Counted from the stretch's first letter, positions 30,634 through 40,760 are shown. The stretch: DNA of 57,286 nucleotides from Symbiodinium natans (GCA_905221605.1 CAJNDS010000562.1:32501-89786), one strand, 5' to 3'. A program made the numbers and translations. The notes: generated from the sequence alone by a model not told the origin.

Positions 30634-30682
30634 ACATGGTGTGCCGGCGGCTGATTCGTTTCCTGAGTGACTGGGCTTCAAG
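30634..30682 (+). CDS. Short exon-like island
   Basis: After TAGGCCAG: MVCRRLIRFLSDWAS, donor AAG|GTTGGCG. Confidence 0.36.
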
Positions 30683-30978
30683 GTTGGCGGTTGAGGGTTC
30701 TCAGGGTTAGGGTTTAGGGTTTAGGGTTTAGGGTTTAGGGTTTAGGGTTTAGGGTTTAGGGTTTAGGGCTTAGGGTTTAGGGTTTAGGGCTCTGAGGCAA
30801 ATTAGGCTTCATGCCTTGGGTTCTCAGATGTAGGGTTTCAGGGTTTACGGGTGCGCCCTCACAGGGTTTTGGGTTTAGGGTTTAGGGTTTAGGGGCAAAG
30901 TAGGTCTAAGGGTAGTCACGTGGCCTTCGGTTCTATAGTGTGGCTTGGCGTGGTGCACAGCATGCCTTTCACATGTAG

Positions 30979-31091
30979 GCCTCCGCGTTTCGTTGCACCC
31001 GTAAATCGCTGTACACCTCCTGTGCCTACAAAATTTTGGGCGCTGACTTGCTACAATTCACCTTGTGTCATTCGCTCAATTCAAAGATTTG
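30979..31091 (+). CDS. Exon-like island
   Basis: Acceptor CTTTCACATGTAG|G, then ASAFRCTRKSLYTSCAYKI, GADLLQFTLCHSLNSKIW, donor TTTG|GTGATG. Clear protein-like sense, Cys-containing; family not recognised. A longer ORF in another frame (30920-31195) runs through the same bases and is less likely. Confidence 0.48.
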
Positions 31092-31124
31092 GTGATGTCC
31101 CCTGTCTACATCGCCATGGCAAAG

Positions 31125-31181
31125 TGTGTGGGCGACGGTTGCCACGAGCTCCAGCTTGTCCCATCACCCTTGAAGCCTTAG
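31125..31181 (+). CDS. Exon-like island
   Basis: After ATGGCAAAG: CVGDGCHELQLVPSPLKP then TAG, which merges with TTTAGGG repeats. Confidence 0.32.
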   Translation, partial: CVGDGCHELQLVPSPLKP

Positions 31182-31214
31182 GGTTTAGGGTTTAGGGTTT
31201 AGGGTTTAGGGTTT

Positions 31215-31436
31215 CCGGGGATTCCGGGGCTGAGCAGCTCCTGGACACTGTACGCCGCATGCGTCTTGGGTACCTCCGCCGTGACATCAAGCCAGAGAAC
31301 GCCCCGAGAGTCGAGACAAGTCTGCAGCGCAATCCAGGATCTGAGGCTGGCCGATTTTGGGCACAACAGCACGGGCGCAGCCGGGATATCAACATCGTTA
31401 AAATGTTATATATGAGTGATCTTGGTTAGAAATTCA
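31215..31436 (+). pseudogene. Protein-kinase catalytic-loop fragment with a frameshift
   Basis: Reads AEQLLDTVRRMRLGYLRRD, IKPEN (RDIKPEN at 31280-31300), the kinase subdomain VIb catalytic loop with Arg in place of the usual His of HRD. 52 bases later, in the +1 frame, LADFG (31347-31361) gives subdomain VII. In active kinases these two motifs are about 17 residues apart in one frame, so a 1-base shift or tiny missed intron separates them. Asp of RD, Lys, Asn and the DFG Asp are all kept. No glycine loop or APE motif is seen nearby. Best called a decayed Ser/Thr-kinase exon. Confidence 0.72.
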
Positions 31437-31782
31437 GGGAATGCATCAGAACATGTAGCGTCGGTAACCCCAAACCCCAAACACCTGCAACCCCAAACCC
31501 TAAACTAAATCCTAAACCCCAAACCCCAAACCCTACACACCTGCAACCCCAAACCCCAAACCCTAAGCCCTAAACCCCATACCCCAAACCCTAAACCCTA
31601 AACCCCAAACCCTAAACCCCAAACCCCAAACCCTAAACCCTAAACCCCAAACCCCAAACCCGAAACCCCAAACCCCAAACCCGAAACCCTAAACCCCAAA
31701 CCTCAAACCCTAAGCCCCAAACCCCAAACCCCAAACCCGAAACCCTACACCCCAACCCCAAACCCTAAACCCTAAACCCTAG

Positions 31783-31883
31783 GCCAGCCGCAGCATGCCG
31801 CCTTCGTCGAGCGCTTGGACCTGCAGAGCGCGCCGATCCTGGCCTTGGAGTCTGCAGAGCTGCACTGCGCCCTCAGGAGCGGG
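31783..31883 (+). CDS. Exon-like island
   Basis: CCCTAG|G acceptor, then QHAAFVERLDLQSAPILAL, ESAELHCALRSG, ending GGG|GTTAAGGG. Convincing amphipathic protein sequence; family not recognised. Confidence 0.55.
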
Positions 31884-32024
31884 GTTAAGGGTTTTGGGCT
31901 AGGGTTTAGGTTTAAGGTTTAGGGTTTAGGGTTCAGGGCTACATTTGGGGGTTGAGGGTTTAGGGTTTTAGGTTTAGTGTTTTGGGGGTTTAGGCTAAGG
32001 TCTAAGCCCCTAAGCCCAAAGCCC

Positions 32025-32455
32025 TAAGCCCTAAGCCCTAAGCCCTAAGCCCTAAGCCCTAAGCCCTAAGCCCTAAGCCCTAAGCCCTAAGCCCTAAGCC
32101 CTAAGCCCTAAGCCCTAAGCGCTAAGCCCTAAACCCCAACCCCAAGCCCAAGCCCTAACCCAGCCCGAAGCCCGCAGCCCTAAGACCCAAGCCCAAAGCC
32201 CTAACCCCTGAGCCCGAAGCCCTAAGCCCAAGCCCAAGCCCTAAACCCACCCTGAACCCTCAACCCTAAACCCTAAACCCTAAACCCTAAACCCCAAACC
32301 CGAAACCCTAAACCCTAAACCCTAAACCCTAAACCCTAAACCCTAAACCCTAAACCCTAAACCCTAAACCCTCAACCCTAAACCCTAAACCCTAAACCCT
32401 AAACCCTAAACCCTAAACCCTAAACCCTAAACCCTAAACCCTAAACCCTGAACCC
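32025..32455 (+). repeat. CCCTAAG array, variant zone, CCCTAAA array
   Basis: CCCTAAG (32025-32125, about 15 units), mixed CCCAAG/CCCGAAG variants, then CCCTAAA (32263-32455). Confidence 0.92.
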
Positions 32456-32467
32456 GAAGCCTGACAG

Positions 32468-32541
32468 GACTGCCATGCCGCGCTTGGCTGCCGTGCTGCT
32501 GCCCTCAGAGGGTCCCTGGCCAGCTGTTGGCTCCGGAGTGG
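32468..32541 (+). CDS. Exon-like island
   Basis: After GCCTGACAG|G: CHAALGCRAAALRGSLASC, WLRS, donor G|GTTTAG. A second frame (MPRLAAVLLPSEGPW) is also open. Confidence 0.42.
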
Positions 32542-32632
32542 GTTTAGGGTTTAGGGTTTAGGGTTTAGGGTTTAGGGTTTAGGGTGTAGGGTTTAATTAG
32601 GGTTTAGGGTTTAGGGTTTAGGGCGGGTTTAA

Positions 32633-32835
32633 GGTTTGCTCTACTAGGGCGCAGATGCGTTAGGATGCAGCAGCGGCTCGAATGCCTCGTCAGGTGCGAA
32701 GAGCAGCTCTGGCCCGATTGGACGGCCATCTAATACTTTTCTCCCACCCCACGCCGTCCGAGGCCGCAAAACCACCCAAACCTATTCCTTTTAGGGTTTA
32801 GGCCTAAACTCATGACAGCTTACTTTCAAAAAAAC
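32633..32835 (+). repeat. Second dispersed element, copy 2
   Basis: Homologous to 12091-12290 over its length; differs by small indels and has gained one TTTAGGG unit near 32792. Confidence 0.85.
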
Positions 32836-33502
32836 CTTTCCGTCACCCAAGAAAAAGGTTCAGGGGTGCCAGAGAGGGGGCCAGGGGAGGCAGGGAGTCA
32901 GGGTCAGCCAGGAAGGCCGGGGGCAGGGTGGGGGGGGGGGTGAGAGGGGGGTCAGGGCAGGCAGGACAAAAACACTTTTTTAAGCACCCACCCTTCCTCG
33001 CTGCGGTGGTCCGGGTCCTCCTGGCCTGGGGGCCTTGGGGCACCCCTTCCTGAAACGGCCAGCGACCTCCAGAGCGAAGTTTGGGGTTTTTTCCTTCTTA
33101 AGGGGACCAGTACTGGTTGTAGGGGGGTGGTCTGGCCCTGAGTTTAGGGTTTAGGGTTTATAGGGTTTAGGGGTTCATGGGTTCCCTTACTGCACCTTAA
33201 CACTCCGCCCCCTCCGTTCCACCCATAAAAACAGGCTATTTGGGGCGGAGGAAATAGGGGGATGGTTTCAGGGTTGACGGTTGATGGGGACTGGGAATAC
33301 AGGCCCTGAGCCCTAAACCTTCGCCCAAAGAAGCCCTACTCCCGAACAAAATCGACAGTTGAACATTGCAACAGGCTCCTTCCCGAAAAACCCTCAACCC
33401 TAAACCCCAAAATCCAAAACCCAAAACCCTAAACCCTAAACCCTAACCCTGAACCCTAAGCCCTAAACCCTAACCCTAAAGCCCCGAGCCGTTTTTCGAC
33501 AG

Positions 33503-33600
33503 TCAGGGTGGAGCGCGCCCTACGAGAGGCAGCGCTTCCTCGCGAACATCGCTGGAGCTGTCGAGGTGCCTTGCGCAGCATCGGAAGAATGCCACCCTCT
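33503..33600 (+). CDS. Exon-like island
   Basis: Acceptor CGTTTTTCGACAG, then GWSAPYERQRFLANIAGAV, EVPCAASEECHPL. Other frames are also open, but this one looks most protein-like. Confidence 0.45.
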
Positions 33601-33724
33601 ATAGGGGTTTAGGGTTTAGGGTTTAGGGCTTCTACCATATCGAAGCCTGAAGCCCAAAATCCGGACCTTGAACCCAGAAAGCCTTGAACCCGGAAAATTC
33701 TAGCCCACTGTGGAATTGCAGAGA

Positions 33725-33900
33725 GTCAGAACCCCAAACCCCAAACCCCACACCCCACACCCCAAACCCCAAACCCCAAACCCCAAACCCCCAACCCCCA
33801 ACCCCAAACCCCAACCCCCAAACCCCAAAACCCCAAAACCCCAAACCCCAAACCCCAAACACCAACCCCCAACCCCCCAACCGCCAAACCCCTGAACCCT
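33725..33900 (+). repeat. CCCCAAA/CCCCAAAA variant array
   Basis: CCCCAAA units with CCCCACA, CCCCCAA and CCCCAAAA interruptions. The long Pro-Asn and Gly-Trp ORFs are artefacts. Confidence 0.9.
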
Positions 33901-33995
33901 GAACCCTGAACCCTAAACTGGAAGCCTCAATCCTATACCCTCAACTCCAAACCCTCGAAACCCTAAACCCTAAACCCTAAACCCTAAACCCCAAG

Positions 33996-34062
33996 GTACA
34001 CTGGGTCGGGCCGGGCCGGGCCCGGAGCGATATGACACCCAAAGGCCAAGCGCCCTGCCAGG
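33996..34062 (+). CDS. Exon-like island
   Basis: AACCCCAAG|G acceptor, VHWVGPGRARSDMTPKGQ, APCQ, donor CAGG|GTTTAG. Confidence 0.4.
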
Positions 34063-34188
34063 GTTTAGGGTTTAAGGGTTTAGGGTTTGGGGTTAAGCCC
34101 CAAGCCCTATGCCCTATGCCCTAAGCCCTAAACCCTAAACCCTAAACCCTAAACCCTAAGCCCTCTAAACTCTGTGTCACACACACAG

Positions 34189-34290
34189 GAGCCTGAAAGC
34201 GCACTCAGAGATGTGGGAAGGCTTTGCAACGCGCTGGCTGGCCCACCAGCAGCAAGGAATCTGTCCGAAACTCATCAACTTAGTGGTCGA
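34189..34290 (+). CDS. Exon-like island with GTAGGT donor
   Basis: After TCACACACACAG|G: SLKAHSEMWEGFATRWLA, QQQGICPKLINLVV, donor GA|GTAGGT. Without splicing the frame would stop at the TAG inside the donor. Family not recognised. Confidence 0.55.
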
Positions 34291-34576
34291 GTAGGTGCCT
34301 TTAACCTTTTGGGGGTATTCTCATAGGCCCTGAACCTTAAACCCTAAACCCTAAACCCCAAGCCCTAAACCCGAAACCCAAAACACTACAAAATACTGGA
34401 CTACTAGGTCAACATGTCCGGGCCACTGGGCAACAGGCACTCCATCCTTGAGGGTAGGAAGGCCTCGAAGAACAAGACCCCTAAACCCTGAACCCCAAAC
34501 CCCAAACCCAAAACCCCAAACCCTAAACCCTAAACTCTAAACCCTAAACCCCTGCATCCTAAGCCACATCGATGCT

Positions 34577-34718
34577 AAAGCGTGCGAGCTCGGAGGCAAG
34601 AAGAAGCAGGCGGAAAGCCCTGGCACTGGCGACGACAGCTGCACCTCGCCTGCAGAGAAGTGCGGAGTCCATAAGTTCCCAACGGCCCCAAGGCCCCCTT
34701 GATCTGCCATTTGGGTGT
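34577..34718 (+). CDS. Exon-like island, basic
   Basis: Two frames are open: MLKRASSEARRSRRKALALA (through the end) and DAKACELGGKKKQAESPG (to a TGA at 34708). No motif decides. Confidence 0.38.
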
Positions 34719-34954
34719 GGGTTAGGGTTTAGGGCTAGGGTTGAGGGTTTTAGGGTTTAGGGTTTAGGGTTCAGGGTTTAGGGTTTAGGGTTTAGCGTAT
34801 AGTGCTAGGGTTTAGGGTTTGGGGTTAGTGGATTCACCTAAGCCCCACATCGGCTACGAGTGAAACCCTAAACCCTAAACCCTAAACCCTAAACCCTAAA
34901 CCCTAAACCCTAAACCCTAAACCCTAAACCCTAAATTGAGGCCGGCAGCTGCAG

Positions 34955-35008
34955 GTCTGCGATGCTCCCGCGGCACCGGCGGAACCTCGTCTTTCAAAAA
35001 CACCAAGG
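34955..35008 (+). CDS. Exon-like island
   Basis: Acceptor GGCAGCTGCAG, VCDAPAAPAEPRLSKTPR, donor AGG|GTTTAG. Confidence 0.43.
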
Positions 35009-35019
35009 GTTTAGGGTTT

Positions 35020-35975
35020 AGGGTTTAGGGTTTAGGGTTTAGGACTTGGGGTTTAGGGTTTAGGGCTTAGGACTTAGGGTTTCGGGTTTAGGGTTTAGGA
35101 CTTAGGGTTTCGGGTTTAGGGTTTAGGGCTTAGGGCTTAGGGTTTAAGGTTTAGGGTTTAGGGTGGACTTGGGTTTTAGGGTGGGTTTAGGACTATCAGG
35201 CTTTAGGTTTGGGACTTAGGGTTTCGGGTTTAGGGTTTAGGGCTTAGGGCTGAGGGTTTAGGGTTTGGGGTCATAGGGTCTGGGACCCGAGATTCCAGCA
35301 CTGCGGCCGAAGCCCAAACCCTACATGCAAAGTTTGCTCAAGGCCGAAGAGGATTTCCCCTAAACCCTAACCCTTATAACTTATAACCCCTGAACCCTAA
35401 CCCTCAGCCCTAAACCCTAAACCCTAAGCCCTAAGCCCTACTGTAAACCCTAAACCCCAAACCCTAAACACCAAACCCTAAACCCTAAACCCTAAACCCT
35501 AAACCCTAAATCCCCCAAAGCCCAAACCGGACAAGGCCGGGAGATGTAGGGCTTACGGAGGTGCTTGCGAACCCTAGGCCAATTTTCCAACAAACTTGGG
35601 TTTAGGGTTTAGGGTTTAGGGTTTAGGGTTTAGGGTTTAGGGTTTAGGGTTTCGGGTTTAGGGCTTAGGGTACATTGTACGTGCAGCAAGGGTTTAGGGT
35701 TTAATTAGGGTTTAGGGTTTAGGGGTTAGGGTGTAGGGTGTAGGGTGTAGGGTTACCCTAAAGCCTAAAGCCTAACCCTAACCCTAAACCTTAAATCCTA
35801 AATCCTAAGTCCTACACCCTAAAACCTAAACCCTAAACCCTAGCCCGTAGAAACCACAAAGGCCGAAACTCCGAAGCAAGTCTAAAACCCCTAAACCCCA
35901 AACCCTATGTCCTAAACCCCCTAATCCCCCAACCCCTAAACCCTAAACCTTTCACCCAAAACCCTAAACCCTAAG
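35020..35975 (+). repeat. Telomeric variant zone with little else
   Basis: TTTAGGG, TTAGGGC and TTTCGGG variants to 35280, a short unique stretch (35281-35360), CCCTAAA-type (35360-35520), TTTAGGG (35596-35755), CCCTAAA-type to 35975. No convincing exon. Confidence 0.7.
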
Positions 35976-36180
35976 CCCCAATGCCGTGTCTGCTGGAAAG
36001 AGGACCCGGACTTTGCCGCTTGGGCAGGATTCAGCGTGCACGAAGCGTTGAAGTGTCGCCGGCGGCCGGTGGGGGCGCGGGAGGGTGGAGTTATCGGCCT
36101 CTCATGTGCGACTTCTTGGATGCCGTTCGATGCTTGCTGAAGCATCGCTTCGTCTCCACAATCAGCGGGACGCGATGATA
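35976..36180 (+). CDS. Exon-like island, 65-residue frame with ATG
   Basis: MPCLLERGPGLCRLGRIQRA begins at 35981, then SYRPLMCDFLDAVRCLLKH to a TGA at 36176. The minus strand is also open across the island (35936-36265), so strand is uncertain; neighbours favour +. Confidence 0.35.
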
Positions 36181-36231
36181 ACCGGCGAAAGTCGACGTCG
36201 CTCGCAGATCTTTCGCAAGACTCTGTTTCAG

Positions 36232-36305
36232 GGCCGGTGTGCGATGTGTACGCTTTGGCCAGCACTGCTCGCTTCAGCCGGATGCTGCTTCCAAAAGCCC
36301 GAGCC
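36232..36305 (+). CDS. Exon-like island, Cys-rich
   Basis: Strong acceptor CTCTGTTTCAG|G, then RCAMCTLWPALLASAGCCF, QKPEP, continuing into repeats. Confidence 0.38.
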
Positions 36306-36670
36306 CCGAACGCACCCTGAACCCTAAACTACTTGAACCCCTAAAGCCTCAACCCCACCCCCCCCCCCCCCCCCCCCCCCCCAAACCCGAAGTCCTAAGC
36401 CCCGTTGGTACCCTACAGCATCCTAAAAAAACAAAAGCCTTAGCACGATCAACCCGAAAGTTCTTAGTGTTTAGGGTTTAGGGATCCTAAGACCCTAAGC
36501 CCTAAAGCCATAAATCCCTAAACCCCCAAACCCTATAGCCCTCCTACCCCCCCAAACCCTAAACCCTAAACCCTAAACCCCCAACCCTAAACCCTAAACC
36601 CTGGAACCCTGAACCCTCAACCCTAAACCCTAAACCCTAAACCCTGAACCCTAAACCCCCAAACCCTCAG

Positions 36671-36742
36671 CCCCTGACTTCGCCAGAGGCCTCCGGATCA
36701 CTCCTGGGTCTGGCGGACCTGCGCCCTGTCCCGCCAAAGAAG
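36671..36742 (+). CDS. Exon-like island
   Basis: ACCCTCAG acceptor, PDFARGLRITPGSGGPAPCP, AKE, donor GAAG|GTTTAG. Confidence 0.5.
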
Positions 36743-36784
36743 GTTTAGGGTTTAGGGCTAGGGTTTAGGGTTTAGGGTTTAGGG

Positions 36785-37370
36785 TAAACCCTAAAAACCC
36801 TAAAAACCCCAAAACCCAAAATCCCCTAAAATTTCAAAACCCTACAACCCTAAAACTCCAAAACCCCCAAACTTTGCAAACCCTACAACCCTAGAACACA
36901 AAAGCCCCAAAACCCTAACACCCTCGAACCCTCAAACTCCAAAACCCCAAAACCTTACAACCCTGAAACCCCAAAACCCCAAAACCCAAAAACCCCAAAA
37001 GCCGCTAAAATTCAGAACGCTGCGACCCCAAAACCCCAAAGCCCCAAACCCGAAAAACCCCTAAAATTTCAAAAAACCCCAAAAAAACAAAACCCCAAAA
37101 CCCCCAAACCCTAAACCCTTATCCCTAAACCCTAAACCCAAAAACTCGAAAACCCTAATCTTTAAAACCCTGAAACCCTGAAACCCTAAAACCCTGAAAC
37201 CCAAGGACTCAAAAACGCTAACCTTTATAATCCTAAACCCTAAGCCCTAGCCCTAAGCCCTAAACCCCAAACCCTAAGCCCTAAACCCTAAACCCTAAAC
37301 CCTAAACCCCAAACCCCAAACCCCAAACCCCAAACCCAAACCCTAAACCCGAAACCCTAGGATTCAGGGG
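36785..37370 (+). repeat. CCCTAAAA-type and CCCCAAAA-type variant zone
   Basis: Loose repeats with extra A residues (AACCCTAAAA, AACCCCAAAA), then CCCTAAA. No gene seen. Confidence 0.75.
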
Positions 37371-37413
37371 TCTCGGCCTCGAACTCGATTCAGAAAATGA
37401 AGACTCCGAGCCC
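37368..37413 (+). CDS. Short acidic exon-like island
   Basis: After GGATTCAG|G: LGLELDSENEDSEP, then CCCTAAA repeats. Confidence 0.3.
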
Positions 37414-37530
37414 TAAACCCTAAACCCCAAACCCCTACACCCTAAACCCTTAAACCCTAAACCCTAAACCCTAAACCCTCGACTAGATTCAGAGGAGCCT
37501 GATTGAGTCCTTCGCGCACTAGGGCGGCAG

Positions 37531-37566
37531 AAGCTGGGGTCCGGATTCTTTCACAAGTGTTTGGGC
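37531..37566 (+). CDS. Short exon-like island with GTGAGT donor
   Basis: GGGCGGCAG acceptor, KLGSGFFHKCLG, consensus donor GGC|GTGAGT; 36 bases, phase 0. Confidence 0.38.
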
Positions 37567-37681
37567 GTGAGTCTGGAATCTGGGGTTTAGGGTTTAGGGT
37601 TTAGGGTTCAGGGTTTAGGGTTTAGAGCCTTAAGGTTTCCCTGAGCCCCCAGGCCTGGAAATCGACCTATTGCCCATGCCC

Positions 37682-37800
37682 TAAACCCTAAAAACCCTAA
37701 AAACCCTAAAAACCCTAAAAACCCTAAAAACCCTAAAAACCCTAAAAACCCTAAAAACCCTAAAAACCCTAAAAACCCTAAAAACCCTAAAAACCCTAAA
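37682..37800 (+). repeat. CCCTAAAAA 9-mer array
   Basis: About 13 perfect 9-base units. Confidence 0.97.
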
Positions 37801-37855
37801 CCCTAATCCCTAAACCCTGAACCCTGAAACCTGAAACCCTGAACCCTAAATAAAG

Positions 37856-37956
37856 CATGCCCAGGATCCCGCATTGGAATCGCATCTCCGACAGGGACAA
37901 GACCTTGCTCCACAGCGACTCGCCCGGAAGACCTTGTCTTGGGTTGAAGGCTTGAA
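37856..37956 (+). CDS. Exon-like island with GTAGGT donor
   Basis: AATAAAG acceptor, HAQDPALESHLRQGQDLAPQ, RLARKTLSWVEGL, donor GAA|GTAGGTTTAG. Good Gln/Leu-rich protein sense; family not recognised. Confidence 0.55.
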
Positions 37957-38377
37957 GTAGGTTTAGGGTTTAGGGTTTTTAGGGTTTTAGGGTTTAGGGT
38001 TTAGGGTTTAGGGCTTAGGGCTTAGGGCTTAGGGTTTAGGGTTTAGGGTTTGGGGAATTCAGAGTTCAGGGATTTTGGGTTTATGGTTTTGGGGTTTGGC
38101 GTTTTGGGGTTCAGGGTGAACCGTTCAACCGCCCTGGGCGCACGGATTCCAAAGAATGGGTTTTGGCGCCTTAAGGGTTCTACTGGTGATGCTTGATGAG
38201 GAGGTTCAAGGTAGTGCCGATGATGGTTTGGGGTCATCCTAAGCCCTAGACCCTAAACCCTAAACCCTAAACCGTAAACCCTACACCCTAAACCGTAAAC
38301 CCTAAACCCTAAACCCTAAACCCTAAACCCTAGACCCTGAACCCTAAACCCTAGATCCTAAACCCTAAATCCTACAG

Positions 38378-38470
38378 CACAAAAACTCGAAAGCCCAGCG
38401 CCTCCTTCAAGAGGCTCAAAAGCCCTGGCGCCTCAACACCTTACATCGCTCCCTTATCCCTACACTTTAA
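38378..38470 (+). CDS. Exon-like island, terminal
   Basis: AATCCTACAG acceptor, NSKAQRLLQEAQKPWRLNT, LHRSLIPTL then TAA, with a TTAATTAGGG motif straight after. Confidence 0.48.
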   Translation, partial: HKNSKAQRLLQEAQKPWRLNTLHRSLIPTL

Positions 38471-38479
38471 TTAGGGTTG

Positions 38480-38690
38480 AGGCCATGGGTTCCTAAAGCC
38501 CTGCACCCCTAAAACCCGCAGCTCCAATTTTTCGGGTTGAGGGCTCGGGTTCCTACTTTATAAAGTCCTGCGCCCCGAAAACCCTGAGCCACAAAACTTT
38601 AGGATTTAGTCCATGGGTTCCTACAGCCCCACACCCCGAAAACCCAAGACCCCAAAACCCCATGGACCATTAAACGCCCTAAACCCGAAA
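38480..38690 (+). repeat. Degenerate ~65-base tandem repeat
   Basis: Three units sharing GGGTTCCTA, AGCCC/AGTCC..GC.CCC and GAAAACCC, each with a TTAGGG-like head. Confidence 0.65.
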
Positions 38691-38989
38691 CCCCTGAATC
38701 CTAAAGACCCAAAAACCTTAAAACCTCGATGCCCTAAAAGATAGACCGAAAACAGCCCTACACCCTGAAGTCTTAGAGTAGTTTCATGGTCCGCCAATGC
38801 GGCCTTAATTGGGGAACCCTTATGGACACCTCATATACCCTGTACAGTAAAGGTGATTCTCGTAACCGCGCGTTCAAGCTGAATGGAATGACGCCCCGGC
38901 AATAGTCACGTGCTTCACCTTCTGTCGGGAACTCTAAAACCCCAAAACCCTAAACCCCAAACCCTAAACCCTAAACGCTAAACCCTAAA

Positions 38990-39322
38990 CCCTAAACCCT
39001 AGTTCCCTCAAGGGAAACTCTGAGGAATCGCTTTAGATGCATCTGCCACGCTTTGGTCTGCCTTTCGAACGTAGCCTGGGTCGCCCCCCAACTTGAGCTC
39101 TCATCTCTGAGAGCAGGGGGAGCGACTTGGCTTATCTTCGCCACAGAGGATTCTGAACTCGTCCGTGGCAGAGGGCCATGGGTCACCCGTCGCATGATGG
39201 AAGTGTACATTCAAGAGGTCTCGGCCTTGCAATTTATACCTTCCCTACCAGAAGCGACAAAGGCCAAGCAAGGCTTTCAAGACGATGAGGTGCTTCCACT
39301 CCGTCGTCGCCCAGGCTGAGTA
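38990..39322 (+). pseudogene. Tyrosine-recombinase-like C-terminal fragment
   Basis: One open frame reads LSSLRAGGATWLIFATE, RGRGPWVTRRMMEVYIQEVS, then FIPSLP to a TGA at 39317. The S-L-R-x-G-G-A-T block and the G-x-W .. Y-I-Q-E-V block fit the Arg and Tyr motifs of tyrosine recombinases carried by Crypton/DIRS-like elements (family knowledge; no search run). The N-terminal catalytic Arg region is missing, so it is a fragment. It begins straight after CCCTAAA repeats. Confidence 0.6.
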
Positions 39323-39460
39323 CAACACTAGGGTTTTAGGGTTTAGGGTTTAGGGTTTAGGGTTGTGCAACACCAGGGCCGGTATCCCTGTATAGGGTTT
39401 AGGGTTTAGGGTTTAGGGTTTAGGGTTGGGCAACACTAGGGCCGGTATCCCTGTAAAGCT
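39316..39460 (+). repeat. TTTAGGG arrays separated by a repeated 25-base sequence
   Basis: CAACAC(C/T)AGGGCCGGTATCC occurs at 39367 and again at 39429, on either side of a short TTTAGGG array. A shorter relative (ACAACACTAGGG) precedes the first array at 39323. Confidence 0.9.
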
Positions 39461-39464
39461 TTGG

Positions 39465-39560
39465 TTTGAGCTTGCATTGCGGGCGCCAGCTTGATCGACA
39501 AGTGGGAGTTCTTGGTGGTTCGACTGCAAACTTTTCTTCTTGCCCGAGACGGGCATGACT
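39465..39560 (+). CDS. Exon-like island
   Basis: Reads LHCGRQLDRQVGVLGGS, TANFSSCPRRA then stop. Weak acceptor GGGCGCCAG lies inside it. Confidence 0.3.
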
Positions 39561-39669
39561 TGTGATCCCTTCCTACGCCGATGCAATGCAATGCAACAAA
39601 AACCCAACACCCCAAACCCGAAAGCCTAAACCCTAAAACCCTAGACTAAAAAACCTTAAACCCTTCTAA

Positions 39670-39836
39670 ACCCACAGACCTGAAACCCTGAAACCCTGAA
39701 ACCCTGAAACCCTGAAACCCTGAAACCCTGAAACCCTGAAACCCTGAAACCCTGAAACCCTGAAACCCTGAAACCCTGAAACCCTGAAACCCTGAAACCC
39801 TGAAACCCTGAAACCCTGAAACCGTGAAACCCTAAA
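39670..39836 (+). repeat. CCCTGAAA octamer array
   Basis: About 20 units, almost invariant. Confidence 0.97.
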
Positions 39837-39929
39837 CCCTTAAACCCCAAACCCTCTAAACCCTGAAGCCGCCAACCCAGAACTTCTCCGAGCCGCCGTC
39901 ACAGAGGGAAGGCTTCCCCCTCGGCAAGG

Positions 39930-40085
39930 TGGGGGGGGGGCTTCGAGGTTGGGGGTTGTTTGGCTTGGGGTTTAGGGTTTAGGGTTTGGGGTTTGGGGTT
40001 TGGGGTTTGGGGTTTGGGGTTTGGGGTTTGGGGTTGAGGGTTTAGGGTGGGGGGGGGGGGGGGGGTTGGGGGGGTTGTCGGGTTT
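39930..40085 (+). repeat. TTTGGGG heptamers and G-runs
   Basis: TTTGGGG units (39980-40035) and pure G-runs (39930-39942, 40048-40065). Confidence 0.9.
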
Positions 40086-40279
40086 CGGACTTAGGGTTTA
40101 GGGTTTAGGGTGTAGGGCTTAGGGTGTAGCCCTAAACATTGAAATCTTAAATCCCTGAATTTCCTAATCGAAGCTAGTTCAGGCAAGGTCAGGTTCGCTG
40201 TACTTTGCAGATGATGTGTGTTCTGACTGCCACGAGTTTGTTTGGCTTCATTCTCCGTAAACCCTACACCCTCATACAC

Positions 40280-40715
40280 GAAGCCCTAAACCCTAAACCC
40301 TAAACCCTAAACCCTAAACCCTAAACCCTAAACCCTAAACCCTAAACCCTAAACCCTGAGCCCGAAACCCTAAACCCTAAACCCTGGGAGGAGGAGCCCA
40401 AAAGCTTCAAAAAGGCCCGATTTTTACTCTAAACCCGAAACCCAAACTCCAACACCCAAAGCCCCAAACCCAAAGCGGTGTAGGGTTTAGGGTTTTCGGG
40501 TTTTAGGATTTACTGTAGGGCTTTAGGGTTTAAGTTTAGGGTTTAGGCACCCTAAACGGCCCCAGAACGAGAAACCCTAACCCTTAACCTGTAAACCCCT
40601 AAAGTCCTAGAGTCCTCCCCCTGAAGAGGTAGCCCTAAACCCTAAACCCTAAACCCTAAACCCTAAACCCTAAACCCTAAAGCCTAAACCCTAAACCCTA
40701 AACCCTAAACCCTAA
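40280..40715 (+). repeat. CCCTAAA arrays around a small unique stretch
   Basis: Arrays at 40280-40355 and 40633-40715; between them short acidic/basic frames (EEEPKSFKKARFLL at 40388) and mixed variants. No firm exon. Confidence 0.8.
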
Positions 40716-40760
40716 ACCCCCAACCTACAAACCCTACAGTTTTTTCCCTGAAGAGGTCAG

